From Fomitopsis serialis (lineage: Eukaryota > Basidiomycota > Agaricomycetes > Polyporales > Fomitopsidaceae), in contig NW_025955743.1 in NCBI RefSeq assembly GCF_022376445.1, forward strand, positions 1 through 11,506: a stretch of 11,506 bases of DNA, given 5' to 3'. Numbering within the stretch: the first letter of the stretch is position 1; each line of letters begins with the position of its first letter. The notes under the pieces were generated by a model. It was not told where the DNA came from, did not search any database, and saw only the letters and a list, made by a program, of their open reading frames with translations. Both the position numbers and the translations under genes were made by a program. Shown here piece after piece: positions 1-9,129 of this stretch.

Positions 1-719
1 ACAAGTGGCAGTGGTAGGTAGTTTCCAGGTCTCGTACACCTGATCTGGAGACCGAGAGAGTGTCCATACCGTGCGGGAGGTTCTAGGCATGCGGACACGG
101 GGTGCCCTGCGCACGGTCCCACGTCCGCTTACACTCGCTGAGAGGCCATCACGGAGCTCGCCCCGTCCGCAGTGTTGAGGCCGGTACGCGCCAGGAATGG
201 CCGTCCGTGGACTGCCCGTCCGGTCCACCACGTCGTGGACCGACGCTGAGTGCGGAGACACGTGTCCATGCTGGGGCGGCAGAGCTCGTTCATCCGCCGT
301 GGTCCCTATGTCGCAGAGCCTGGTCTTGTGCGGCACACCCAGCTGCCCCGTACACGTCGCGGGTTCGCATTTACTTCCACACACCTGTGACCGCTGACGA
401 TTCGCATCTCATCTCTTCTAGCACTCCGTGTGCGCAGAGAAGGATGGAAGGATCGTGCGCATTCGTCTGAGAGAGTGGGAAGTGGACGGCGTGCAGACGG
501 GGACCGCCCTGCACATCGGCCGGAGAAGCTGCAACTGAACGCGAACGAAGTGAGGGCTGGATTGGATCCAAATTGGATCCGCGCACCAGTGACGCGCCCT
601 CGGCCATGTGGCCCGATGACGCCGGCCACGACGCGCTCGGTCGAACGCCACGTCGTCATCTTATCGACGCACCTACTTGAATAGAATAGGGCCGTGGCAT
701 GCACACGAGAAGGCCTTGG
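1..719. other. GC-rich region without a supported gene
   Basis: Open frames occur on both strands (the longest is 138 codons on the minus strand) but overlap one another and show no domain, signal peptide or plausible splice pattern. The only structures noted are one intron-like stretch on the plus strand at about 350-421 (weak GTACAC donor, CTGAC branch-like site, TCTTCTAG end) and a perfect 17-bp palindrome at 564-580. Neither establishes a gene. Confidence 0.5.
564..580. repeat. Perfect 17-bp palindrome (8+1+8)
   Basis: GGATCCAA, one A, then TTGGATCC: both arms match fully. It is short and lies in a region without a gene. It could be chance or a symmetric protein-binding site. Confidence 0.6.
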
Positions 720-898
720 CACACCCAGACATAAAACGCAGAGATGGAGGGTGTATTATGGATCCATCCCGTGTCATGGCGTACACTACTTCTCGTACAT
801 TATCGTCGCACATCCACCGTCTAGCACAAGGTGAACTCGTCGTATACTACGCTACATCAAAGCCCAAGTCAAAAGTCCACAAGTGAAAAGCCCACGCC
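720..898 (-). other. Probable 3' UTR and downstream flank of the OPT gene
   Basis: This stretch follows the OPT stop codon in the direction of transcription and is visibly less GC-rich than the coding exons. It contains AT-rich runs such as GATAATGTACG and CCATAATACACC that could serve in 3' end formation, but there is no perfect AATAAA. Short open frames here carry no recognisable domain. Confidence 0.4.
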
Positions 899-3693
899 CT
901 ACGACGGCGGCGCGAGACACCGGTCCGCCGACAGGTTGAAGTCGTTCCCCCACCACTGCGGGAAGACCACCGTCTTGCCCGCCGCGCCGAAGATGGCGAA
1001 GTTGAGGATGAAGACGATGACCTGCGTGCCGCCGTCGAGCGCGGCCGCGACGATGTAGTTGTACTTCGTGAACCAGCGCGGGTAGCGCGTGCGCACCCAC
1101 CACTGCGAGAGGATCCCGAGCGCCATCGACGTGTTCACCGACGTGTTCACGCCGACGGACAGGTAGCATGAGTACTGCATGATGATCGACGTGTTCAGGT
1201 TCTCGAAGCCGGCCTTGGGCCAAATGCGGTACTGCACGCGCCACGTCAGTTTCGTATCATAGCAATCGAAGACGGAGGAACACGCACGCAGAGGTAGAAC
1301 GGCAGCGGGAGGAAGAGCCCGATCGCGAGCGAGATGGGGACCATCTTGTACGTCGAGTGCGCGCCGAACATCTGCGGGGCGAGAGCGCCCCACGCGATCG
1401 CGTTCGAGTTGTAGCTCTGCGCGTTCTGGCCGGACCACAGACGCGTGCCCGCGATCGACAGGAGCGCGTCGCGCTGCGCATTGATGATCGACAGCATCAT
1501 GACGTAGTTGAGGATCGCGCCGACGACCGTGCCCGCCATCTGCATGCAGAACGTCACGCGCGGCGCGAGCTTGCAATACTGCCCGAGCTTCAGGTCCTGC
1601 AGGAACGCGATGCCCTGCTGCAGAGGGTGCGCGCCGTACATTGCGCCGTACATGTTCGCGACGGGGCGCCCGGGGACCATGTACGCTGGAAGATTCGCCG
1701 GTCAGCAATCCTGCAGAATCCGACAGGGCATAAAAGACAGCTCACCGGTGATCATCTGGAAGAAGCCGTTACCCGATGTGTTGAACTCCGAGAAGCCGAT
1801 GGTGGCTGCAAGGGTGGAGTACAGCGCACAAAAGATGAAGCCGATGAAGAGGAGGATCGTAAGGGCCCACCACGGCAGACCGGAGTCGCCAGTGTAGTTG
1901 GTCGCCTGCGCGATGCCGTACGCGGCGAGGAGGATGGCGAGGTACCACCAGCGCGGGATCTGCTTGTACGCCTTCATCTTCTCCCAATGCGCGTCGTGAA
2001 CGGGGTACTCCTCCTTGTTCCACGGGTTCAGCGACATGACGAACGGCTTGAGGTCGTTCCAGTGGTACAGCGCAATGTGCGTCACGACCGCGCCGAGCGA
2101 GAGGTTCGACGTGATCAGGTAGAGCGCGTTCGTCGAGGAGAAGTACGCGGGCCCGAGCTCCTCGTACTTGGTCGCGTTGAACTTGCCGTTGCTCAGCAGC
2201 GCGGTCTGGTCGTACACGGACCCGTTCGCCGCGAAGATGTCCTGGCTCATGAACGGGAAGTCCTTGGCGTTCCAGAGGTTGCCATAGTACACGGCAGACA
2301 TGAGGGCATACGTCAGGAAGATACCGATGTCCTGGTTGAGCTGCAGCCAGAGCGGCGAATAGAGGCAGTTGGATCCGACCAGGTTCCAGTCGAAGCATAC
2401 TGCGAGTAGACCCATGCCCTCGTTGTTGGACGCGCCACCGAAGACGTTCCGCACGACGGACGAGTGGTTATCCGCCAAGCAGAAGATTGAGACACCACTG
2501 AGGACAGGGAAGATCCCTGTCATATCGGCAAGAAACCATCAGTATCAAGGATCACGGACTAAACATTGGCTTGGACCCACATTCAGGAAAGATTTCCCAG
2601 CAGAACATGATAGCGAAGACAGTCCAGAACAGGCGGACACGCTTAGAGGTCATCTGTCTGTCGTAATGGAGGGCCTGGAACAGGTTGGCGATGTAGACTG
2701 GGCAAGGCGAACGTCAGTGACTGTGCCAGTGCGCAACATGCGGTCAACTCGAACGCACTGTTATTGGGCCAGAAGCACTTGGTCGGACGGACAAGTGCCT
2801 CAGAGAGCAGACCGGCATAACCATATCCAATCAGCTGCGAGCCGATCAACGTGAATATCGCAATTCCGGGATTCTGCGCGGCAGTGAGCGTCTGGTAACT
2901 GCGGAGTGCTTGACGTGGGACCCACCATGTCATTGTTGTAGTACACTATTGCAAACGGCATCAGTGAAATTCACTCAGCGATAACTGTCTGCAATCTGAC
3001 TTACAGTTCTGCACGGAGATGACCTGAATCGCGACGGCGGAAGTGGCAGCCGTGGAAGACATAATAATGATGGCCGTGTGCTCCTTGACTACAGAAGAGC
3101 ACATGAGCCACTGGTTTCCGCCCCACGACGATATCACTATACGCACTGTTGAAAGGACCAGGGTTCACCCAGCGCCACCAGCCACGAGATGGCAGAGCCA
3201 TGTGCATTCCATTACCGAACCAGTATGACAGGATGAGCAGGAGTAGCACCGATACGTTGAGCGTCTGGGGCTTGAAGTAATAAATCTGCGCCAACACACT
3301 ATAGTGGCATCAAAGTCAGGCGTGCGTCTTTGTCAGACCGGCGGTGATGCTTACGCTCCGAATGCAGAGAAGCCAAGACCAAGGAAGATTGTGCGGAAGG
3401 TTACCGCCTGTAGCTCGGGGTCGTCCCTCGCCGATAAGACCTAGGGTAGAGGACGTGAGTGAACGCGTACGAGAGACGGTATGGCTGTGCGCTACCTTGA
3501 CGGCGACTTCGTAGGCCTCCTCAACTCGGTACTCAGCCTCGGTGGCCTCGTCGTTGGCGATGCGGTCCTCCATCGCCTCGACCTCCTTGGTAAGCTCAAC
3601 GTCGTCGACGGCGACATCGTCCTCGAGCTTCTTCTCGAGAGAAGAGTCGGAGAGATGCTTGTCGCCGTCGTACATGGCAAGGTGAGACGCCAT
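899..3693 (-). CDS. Oligopeptide transporter, OPT family (PT clade), 10 exons, complete
   Basis: Multi-pass membrane protein expected to import small peptides with protons at the plasma membrane (family knowledge). Exons read from the sequence, minus strand: 3693-3496, 3440-3355, 3298-3147, 3088-3005, 2945-2926, 2873-2759, 2697-2581, 2516-1746, 1685-1288, 1231-899. They total 2274 nt, giving 757 residues, and all junctions keep frame with GT...AG ends. The acidic N-tail (about 1-60) is cytosolic-like, followed by EEAYEVAVK and DDPELQAVTFRTIFLG. The family's NPG motif is at 140-142 (NPGPFNIKEH). EIFPEWIFPVLSG lies near 253-265, GGASNNEGMG near 284-293, DLKLGQY near 545-551, and KLAPR at 553-557 stands where the clade has KIPPR. 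The C-terminus ends FPQWWGNDFNLSADRC plus six residues. The length and absence of internal stops suggest a functional gene. The first ATG is chosen because it opens the acidic tail and lies about 90 bases below a TATA-like site. Substrate cannot be told from sequence. Confidence 0.97.
2926..2945 (-). other. 20-nt microexon (exon 5) of the OPT gene
   Basis: Exon 4 ends on the first base of a Leu codon (donor at 3004, GTAAGT). Twenty bases, completing that Leu and encoding YYNNDM, follow the acceptor CAATAG. A 52-base intron (2925-2874, GTGGGT...GCGCAG with a CTCAC branch-like site) then leads to NPGIAIFTLIGSQLIGYGYAG. Without this second intron the reading frame is lost, and the spliced product LYYNNDMNPGIAIFT reads continuously as OPT sequence. 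The microexon is therefore inferred from frame and family continuity. Confidence 0.85.
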
Positions 3694-3781
3694 GGCTGGG
3701 ATGCTGGTGGCGGACTAAACCTGGGACGCGAACGTCGACGTGCAAGGGATTCGTCGAGAAGCCGGACTGGGTGACGCTGGG

Positions 3782-3788
3782 TATTTAT
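3782..3788 (-). promoter_or_regulatory. TATA-like element of the OPT gene
   Basis: The minus strand reads ATAAATA here, about 90 bases upstream of the OPT start codon at 3693. The spacing leaves room for a leader of some 60 bases. The right-edge gene shows almost the same TATA-to-ATG distance, which supports both calls. No operator or nitrogen-control site was identified with confidence. Confidence 0.5.
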
Positions 3789-3799
3789 CCAGAGTGTGG

Positions 3800-4610
3800 C
3801 TACGCGGGTCATGGCAATATCATAGAGATGCGCGGACGAGAAGTGGAACCTGTGGCGGCGCGTTGGCGCATGCGCCCGTCGTTCGCATCTGGCAGGCTGC
3901 TGTCAACTGTGCACCAACGAAGCATGCGCGCGAGGCTTACCTGCAGTCGCAGATGGCTGTATCTACCGCACGGCGAGCGTGCACACGACCCCTTGCGGCG
4001 GTAGTCGGAGTACCCGTGACTGTAAGCGCCGAGGCCGTGCCTGGGGATCGTCGCTCGAGGAAGGATCGATCGAGATTGGTTGGCGGGGCCACGTCGCATG
4101 CGAGTCTATCCTGCTCTCTTGCGCCGTGCGCCGTGCTCTCTCTTGCACCGCGCGTGCTCTCTCTTGCGCTCATCCACACGCGCTCCGTGGCGTCGTGCGC
4201 TCTGGGCGTCCCCGCGTGCCGCGGCGTCTGCTCCGAGCGCGCGACAGCCTCTGCGGGCATGTCCAGCGACCGGGCAGAAAGCCTGAGTATGCGTCCAATT
4301 TACTCGCTCAAGGGCGACACCCAGCTGTCCCCTTCCTGTGTGCTGCCCAGCGTAGGCGCCCGTCCCTTCCCCCTCTCCGCGCACAAGGGCATCCTATGTA
4401 CATGCTCTCTCCAAGTGACTCGTATGGCCCCCCCGCGCAGTCCCGTCCGAGCCGCCAAGTGAGCTCCGCACGAGAGGCACTGAACACGACGAGCAGCGCT
4501 CAGATCCAGTCCGCCCCCACCGTACGTCCCCTCCAGCATCCGTCTCCCTACTACACGCTTGCCCTCGCACCCAGAACCCCGCGTGCTCCGCATTCCGGAC
4601 GTCTACGCAG
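3800..4610. other. Upstream region of OPT; GC-rich, no supported gene
   Basis: Several long overlapping frames run here on both strands (up to 240 codons on the plus strand), but their translations are Arg/Ser/Ala-rich and mutually overlapping, as expected of GC-rich non-coding DNA. Toward the right end two plus-strand intron-like stretches can be drawn: 4459-4509 (GTGAGC...TCCAG) and 4522-4574 (GTACGT...CTACAC...CACCCAG). They would leave a 12-base exon between them, which is doubtful. Regulatory sites for the divergent OPT gene probably lie at the left end. Confidence 0.4.
4111..4173 (+). repeat. Tandem repeat, about 21 bases x 3
   Basis: Three adjacent 21-base units share the core TGCTCTCTCTTGC (first unit TGCTCTCTTGC), each followed by a short GC-rich tail: 4111-4131, 4132-4152 and 4153-4173. 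The units are imperfect. No gene spans them convincingly. Confidence 0.75.
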
Positions 4611-4617
4611 CCACACG

Positions 4618-4668
4618 GTAAGTGGAACACTAAGTGATCCCGAATGAGCACTCACCATAACGCGGCAG
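4618..4668 (+). other. Intron-like element, readable on both strands
   Basis: The plus strand has GTAAGT at 4618, a CACTCACC branch-like site and a CGGCAG end (51 bases). The minus strand over nearly the same bases has GTGAGT at 4655-4650, a CACTTACC branch-like site and a GCGTAG end a little beyond 4610. CTYAC is the complement of GTRAG, so both readings work and the transcribed strand cannot be decided from splice signals alone. Confidence 0.45.
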
Positions 4669-4773
4669 ACGAGTACGGCTCGCGTGCAGGAACACGCCGC
4701 CGCTCGCCGGAACGCGATGTGTCGTGTCTTCGTCGATCTTCATGTCCACCGCCCCGCCCCGCCCAGAACCTCG
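4656..4773 (-). pseudogene. Repeat unit 1: candidate exon relic
   Basis: The minus strand reads VDMKIDEDTTHRVPASGG and then, to the donor, VFLHASRTRLPRY, with GTGAGT at 4655 after the first base of a codon. Upstream in the same frame there are stops (TGA and TAG near 4775-4795), so an acceptor such as GGTAG at 4774 would be needed. It aligns with unit 2 over the core and again at TRL-x-R near the donor. Treated as a relic because the phases of neighbouring candidate exons do not fit. Confidence 0.35.
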
Positions 4774-4854
4774 CTACCACCTCCACATTCAAGTCGCAAT
4801 GGACGCTAGCACCTGCCAAGTAGAGCTGCACGCGAATCTAGAGCAAACACTTAC

Positions 4855-5000
4855 CGAACCGTCGCCAACGCGACAGACGAGTAGGGCCAGGGTGTGGGAA
4901 CCTAAACCCGACCACTCCGCTCGCCGGAACCCTATGCGTCGTGTCGTCTTCGGTCATCACCCTGCCAGCGTCTCTCGCCTGGACACCCCGGTCGAACCCG
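4855..5000 (-). pseudogene. Repeat unit 2: candidate exon relic
   Basis: The minus strand reads RVMTEDDTTHRVPASGVV, then GFRFPHPGPTRLSRWRRF, and meets GTAAGT at 4854 in phase 1, the same phase as unit 1. Its distal 31 bases (4861-4891) recur inverted at 11303-11333. The left limit of the unit in transcription order is uncertain. On the plus strand an alternative intron 5016-5068 (GTCAGT...ACTCAC...GACAG) would flank it. Confidence 0.35.
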
Positions 5001-5060
5001 GCACCACTACACACGGTCAGTACAGCTCCGCGGGATGCAGTACACTCACTCACCACTTAC

Positions 5061-5120
5061 TGAGACAGACCCTGCTCGCCGGATCGCGATACGTCGTGTC
5101 TTCTTCGCCAGTCAACCTTG
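5061..5120 (-). pseudogene. Repeat unit 3: candidate exon relic
   Basis: The minus strand reads TGEEDTTYRDPASRVCLS, then A|GTAAGT at 5060, again a phase-1 donor. It matches units 1 and 2 over the Thr-Thr core but lacks the following TRL block, so it is shorter or truncated. Confidence 0.35.
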
Positions 5121-5619
5121 CGTTCCGCGAACATCCGCGTTTCGCGGCACCGAGCACAATCCGCTGAACAGATCGGCTGCTGCTCGCTCGCACTCATCGC
5201 TGACTTGACGGGATCGTCGTTGATCTGGTGACGCGGTCGTCACTTGCCTGTGACCGTCCCGCAACTCGGCCTCACGACCGGAGCCCGACCCGCGTTCCAC
5301 CACGCAAGACCGCAAGGCCATGTCCTGGAACATGGAGGTGGAAAACTGCGTGGGCGTGAGTGGATGCACCATCCGTCTGCAATGTCCGCGTACCGATTGT
5401 GTCGACAGATCCGCCTCGCGGGGCCTTCCAGTCCGGCGACACGCAAGTCACCCCCGGCGCACATGAGAGTCGGACGGCCACCGGGCACGTCGATTTGCCC
5501 AACCAGCACGCGGGGAGCTGCGACCGGGAGTGGTCGCTTACGAGCTGATCCCCGCCGACCACGTACGTCGGCGGCATGTCGGTTCCAGCCCGCTTTTCCA
5601 ACTCGGACGCGCACAAGAC
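5110..5619. other. Inter-unit stretch of the array, no supported gene
   Basis: Overlapping open frames of 86-155 codons run on both strands, with Arg/Pro/Ser-rich translations and no domain. This is the longest gap between recognisable repeat cores, and no further unit was found in it by eye. Confidence 0.4.
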
Positions 5620-6126
5620 GCCCGACGAGATTGTCGTCGTCCGGCGGCGGTCGACGGCAAGCACGTGAGTGACGTGCGGATCGTCCGAGACCCGGAACTT
5701 CACTCACTCACTCCTCTGCCACCCGCGCTGGTGCTTGTTCACCGCGTACAGCTGCAGGCTGCCTGGCGAGCCTGGGACTCAGCCGGGCGCATCCAGGAAC
5801 CGGCTACCATCGTCGTCCTCCGGGTTCCGGCTCACCGTCGACCACAGCAGCCGCGTCGTCGACCGAACGCGTGGAGGAACTGGAGATCGCCGTCGTCTGA
5901 CAGGCGGGCAGCAGGACGGAAATGGCTCGGTGAGTGTCGAGCAGATTTGTGGTCACCAGATCCAGCGCGCACTCGCGGTCGTTGACGGGGAGGCTATTCC
6001 GCCATTGGACGAGCCCGGCGAGTGCGCTGCCAGGCGTGTCGAGGGGCGGACCGCGACGTGTGACCGAGGACGTCCAGCGTCGACGCAAGACAACCCGGAT
6101 ACCTGAGACAGCTGTACCATGTGCAA

Positions 6127-6188
6127 GTAAGTACGCTGTGTCACGGCAGGTTCTTGCGGACTATGTGCTCACTTCGAATGGCTTGCAG
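6127..6188 (+). other. Intron-like element on the plus strand
   Basis: GTAAGTACG at 6127, a GTGCTCACTT branch-like site and a GGCTTGCAG end give a 62-base intron. Joining its flanks opens a frame from ATG 6119 through 6591 once a second intron (6374-6424) is removed, ending at another GTGAGT near 6580. The resulting peptide has two ELEIVAV segments and is otherwise unrecognised. It competes with the minus-strand reading of the array. Confidence 0.4.
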
Positions 6189-6373
6189 GCTGTCGTCGTC
6201 AGTGACGATCGCAGACGGTGACGCCGTTTCGCTGGCTGTTGCCGTTGGACGGTCCGAGAAGCCTTCCGTCCACGACACTGCCTCGGGAGACGAGGAACTG
6301 GAGATCGTCGCCGTTCGGCGACGTTCGATAGACGGTGAGTCGCGAGACAGCTACATTCAGTGGAGAACGGCGG

Positions 6374-6424
6374 GTGAGTGGCGTGTAGGCTTGTATGAAC
6401 CGCGTACTCACTTGCGCTGCCCAG
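6374..6424 (+). other. Intron-like element on the plus strand
   Basis: GTGAGTGGCG, a TACTCACTT branch-like site and a GCTGCCCAG end, 51 bases. The frame on the plus strand is open with or without removal, since 51 is a multiple of three. It separates two copies of the array core (6289-6326 and 6526-6563). Confidence 0.4.
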
Positions 6425-6960
6425 GACTGCTCACGCTGAAGACTCGCTGGACAGAGTCCAGCTCGTCGTCGTTCTTGGACGGGCTGTGCTTGTCTCACGG
6501 TTGGAGTCCAAAACCATCCCGGCGCGGCGAGGAACTGGAGATCGTCGCCGTCTGGCGGCGGTCACCTGGACAGCAGATGGGTGAGTGCTGACTCGAGGAC
6601 GCCCTGAGTGACCAGGCACCCACTCAAGCAATGCATGACCTGCTGATGGTCACCGGTGTCGACGTCGAACACCTGTCGGTCGTGACGGCTATCGGTTGGA
6701 GCCGGTAAGCCGTACAAGGAGCGAGAGCGGGCTCCGCCCGCGACGCCGGGCTGAGGGTGGCGATGGTCAGGGAAACACGAGGAGTTGCGGGTTCGCTGAG
6801 GGCCTGGTGACTGCGGATACGGCGTTGACGTGGCCGCGTCGTTGCGGCCGCGAAGTGCATTGACGGCGAAGGTGGGCTGCGAATCACCATTGTGAGTGGG
6901 TCTGCTGTCGCCCATGGTGCTGAGAGGGATGATCGTCGTCGTCGGGTGCACGAAAACTGC

Positions 6961-8617
6961 TCAGAGGATGGCTACGACGGAGTGGTCGAGTTCCGGGAAA
7001 TGTAAGTGTCGGCTGGGAACATGTCTCGGCTACTGTAGCTATGTGCGACGTGGACACCACAAGAAGGCAGACCCTGGCCCGACGAGTCGGCGACAACTCG
7101 GATCAGCGCGCGCCAGGGCATGTACATGAGGCGATGAGGATGCTCGTACCTAGCCAATTACTGAGACGAGAAATGGGTAGTGTGAGTGTTGAGCTCTGTA
7201 GCAATCAACAAGTGTCATGCATGCCCATGAACAATCTGGCTGGCCTTGTGTCAGTAATAAAGGCTGGACTGTCTTGACCTGAAGTATGTGAGTGAATGAA
7301 TCACGATGTACTAGTGAATCTTGCGCGCTTGCATTCAATTCCGAAGCAAGTCGACAATGTGAGATCAGACGAGAATAAGCTTGGCCTGATCGAACTGATG
7401 TGGCCTGTAGTAAACAGGATGGCTCTGTACGAATCACAGGGTTATTACATTCTGTTTCCTGAGTCGAAAAGCTAAGTCTCCGAGAAATGGTCTGTATAGC
7501 ATTCAGCATCTATACTACACTGCACGGCCCTATTCCAGCTCTTGCAGCAGCCAATGATCCTTCGGACCACTTATGGCCATAGACGAACCATCACGAGCTC
7601 ATCCATGGACCACATGTGTGTCTCAGGAAGCTGCTATATCATGTAAGAGGTACCAAGGATCACCCTGAAGCTCTAGAGCGTGCAGAAAAATCCCCGTCTT
7701 TTGCCCCCAAGAGATCATGCGGAATGTCCTCATTTAGACTTACTAGCGAGTAGCGACATCAAATGCAGTCACACCGGGGAAACCATCATCTCCGAAGCTG
7801 ATCGCCGCCCTAGCACCCGATGCTGTTTGGTTTGTTGACAGGCTGCGGGATGCCATATAGTACACTTCCCTGCCAGTCTTGCTCTTCACTGTTTCGGGTC
7901 GTCGGCGCCTTCTTTCGCTCGCTCATTGGTGTCGTAACTTGAAGTATCCACTTCACTTCTCGCCCGCTCAGGACTGCCATCGACGTGTTCGTGGCCGCAT
8001 CACATCCAACACTCCTACCGACATGTACCAATTGTCTGGCCAACCCACCTCGCTGTACAGTCCCTGTCGACGTTCCTCTCTGCTCCGTCACGCACCAGTA
8101 CTGTCGAAGGCACACATGATCTGCCGCGGCCTTCTCTCGACCGCGGCCTTCTATAGTACCCTGCGCGGCTGACCTGCATTGCCCTCAGCCTCGTCTTTCC
8201 GCGGTCCGCGGTCACGATAGATCCACATGTTACACCACTTCCAGATACCGAGCTTGCCAACATCACTGGCAGCTCTGCGGCGGCAGCGTCACTGAGGTCG
8301 GATCAAGCCGCAGAGTGGGACTCGTTGACGGGCTACGCGGTACGTGCCGCGCGTCCCGTCTCTTGCTCGCTCTGACCCACCTGTCGTCCAGCCGCAGCAG
8401 CTCGTTGCATTGTGTGCGGCCAGTTTGCCGATCCGGGTGAGTCCAAGGCGGGAAGGCGATGTGCTCGCAGGTACGCGAGTCGAGTCGATCGTAGATGCGC
8501 GCGCCTGTCTGGAGCGATATGAGTAAAGACGGCACAACAGTCGAGGCAGACGGGGCATACCTGGCCAGTCTAAGACACGGTTCGGAGGGTTCTGCCCTCC
8601 CCACATTGGGGCAGGCA
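6961..8617. other. Mostly featureless intergenic stretch
   Basis: From about 7150 the sequence is visibly richer in A and T. It holds an AATAAA at 7256-7261 on the plus strand, a possible polyadenylation signal for transcription coming from the array side. It also holds short frames of up to 132 codons (8263-8661, minus) without recognisable content. A 17-base-period duplication lies at 8124-8152. No tRNA or other RNA gene was seen. Confidence 0.45.
8124..8152 (+). repeat. Short duplication of CCGCGGCCTTCT
   Basis: The 12-mer CCGCGGCCTTCT occurs at 8124-8135 and again at 8141-8152, giving a period of 17. The surrounding bases show no further units. Confidence 0.7.
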
Positions 8618-8935
8618 TCCGCCGAGCCATTCGACACAGACCTGTAGCCGGTAAGTAGCACTACGGCAGCCAGCCAGCGACGGGCGGATATGTGGCCTCA
8701 AAGGAGCGGGGCGAGGAGAGGGAGAAGCCACGCTTTGGCTCGTCGCTTACAGCGGGAGAACGTGTCGGCTGTCGCAGAGGTGACGGAAACGACGAACGGC
8801 GGTAGGAGACGTCGGGGCCGAACAGTTGGTGACGGCATGATGAGAACGTCGTATGTAATGAGAGCATGTAATGGTACTTACATACGGATGAACTCGTTGT
8901 CGCCGTGTCGTGCGCGGTCGGTCCGCTGATGGTGA
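8618..8935. repeat. Copy 1 of a diverged direct duplication
   Basis: It aligns with 9130-9500 at several blocks in the same order: CATTC...ACAGACCTGTA near 8628, GCTTACAG and GTCGCAGAG near 8745-8780, and GTAATGGTACTTACA just after 8868. On the minus strand the right part reads DTATTSSSV and then a phase-1 donor GTAAGT at 8881, like the units of the 4.6-7 kb array. It also carries a GTAAGC donor-like site near 8750 after LCDSRHVLPL. A possible minus-strand gene fragment; no product recognised. Confidence 0.6.
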
Positions 8936-9129
8936 GCCCAACACGTGCCCGCTCTAGGCGTTGTTTCATTGACAGACTCGAACTGAAAGGCATATGAGTC
9001 GAGTCAATTGTAGTCGAGAGGACCATTCGTAGAGCGAGAACAGTAGACGAGCGAGGAGGGCGTACTGGGCCGGATCAGCCTGGGAATGGTTCAGAGTGTT
9101 TGGACTTGCGCACTGATCAGAGCAGACAG

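Larger units (their letters stand above)
4656..6960 (-). repeat. Array of about eight diverged, exon-like repeat units
   Basis: Cores lie at 4702-4734, 4919-4954, 5074-5109, 5620-5652, 5873-5908, 6289-6326, 6526-6563 and 6922-6951. Minus-strand translations are DEDTTHRVPASGG, EDDTTHRVPASGV, EEDTTYRDPASRV, DRRRTTTISSGV, ACQTTAISSSST, ERRRTATISSSS, DRRQTATISSSS and HPTTTIIPLST. Some substitutions are silent in this frame (Arg CGC/AGG, Ser TCG/AGT), and the frame is open in all eight cores. On the plus strand the same bases read ELEIV-VRRRS in several copies, but one copy has a stop. The first three units are each followed by GTRAGT with a phase-1 break. Full exons do not join without stops, so this is either a decayed gene or a repetitive non-coding transcript. 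No family is recognised. Confidence 0.6.

Noticed and set aside
1357..2409. 350-codon open frame on the plus strand
   Set aside because: It lies antisense over OPT exons 8 and 9. It reads Arg/Val/Glu-rich sequence typical of the complement of a GC-rich gene and crosses a proven intron of the real gene.
3408..3495. Longer first intron of OPT ending at CTACAG
   Set aside because: Ending the intron at CCCTAG (3441) instead adds VLSARDDPELQ. This matches the usual OPT segment before TFR, gives a 55-base intron like the others and keeps frame.
3740..4647. Plus-strand frames of 240 and 222 codons upstream of OPT
   Set aside because: They overlap each other in different frames, include the 21-base tandem repeat, and have Arg/Ser/Ala-rich translations with no domain. 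Long frames arise by chance in such GC-rich DNA.
4980..5005. tRNA B-box-like GGGTTCGACCGG on the minus strand
   Set aside because: No matching A box, acceptor stem or cloverleaf pairing could be drawn around it.
4724..5167. 147-codon plus-strand frame over the array
   Set aside because: No domain is recognised. It crosses intron-like elements on both strands, and the shared cores are better preserved in the minus-strand frame.
4656..6960. CRISPR array or other prokaryotic repeat system
   Set aside because: Units are long, diverged, irregularly spaced and carry splice-like signals. The organism is a eukaryote.
8851..8886. Hairpin with GTATGTAA / TTACATAC arms
   Set aside because: The arms are only 8 bp with a loop of about 19. 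They coincide with a donor-like GTAAGT and its chance complement, so no separate function is claimed.
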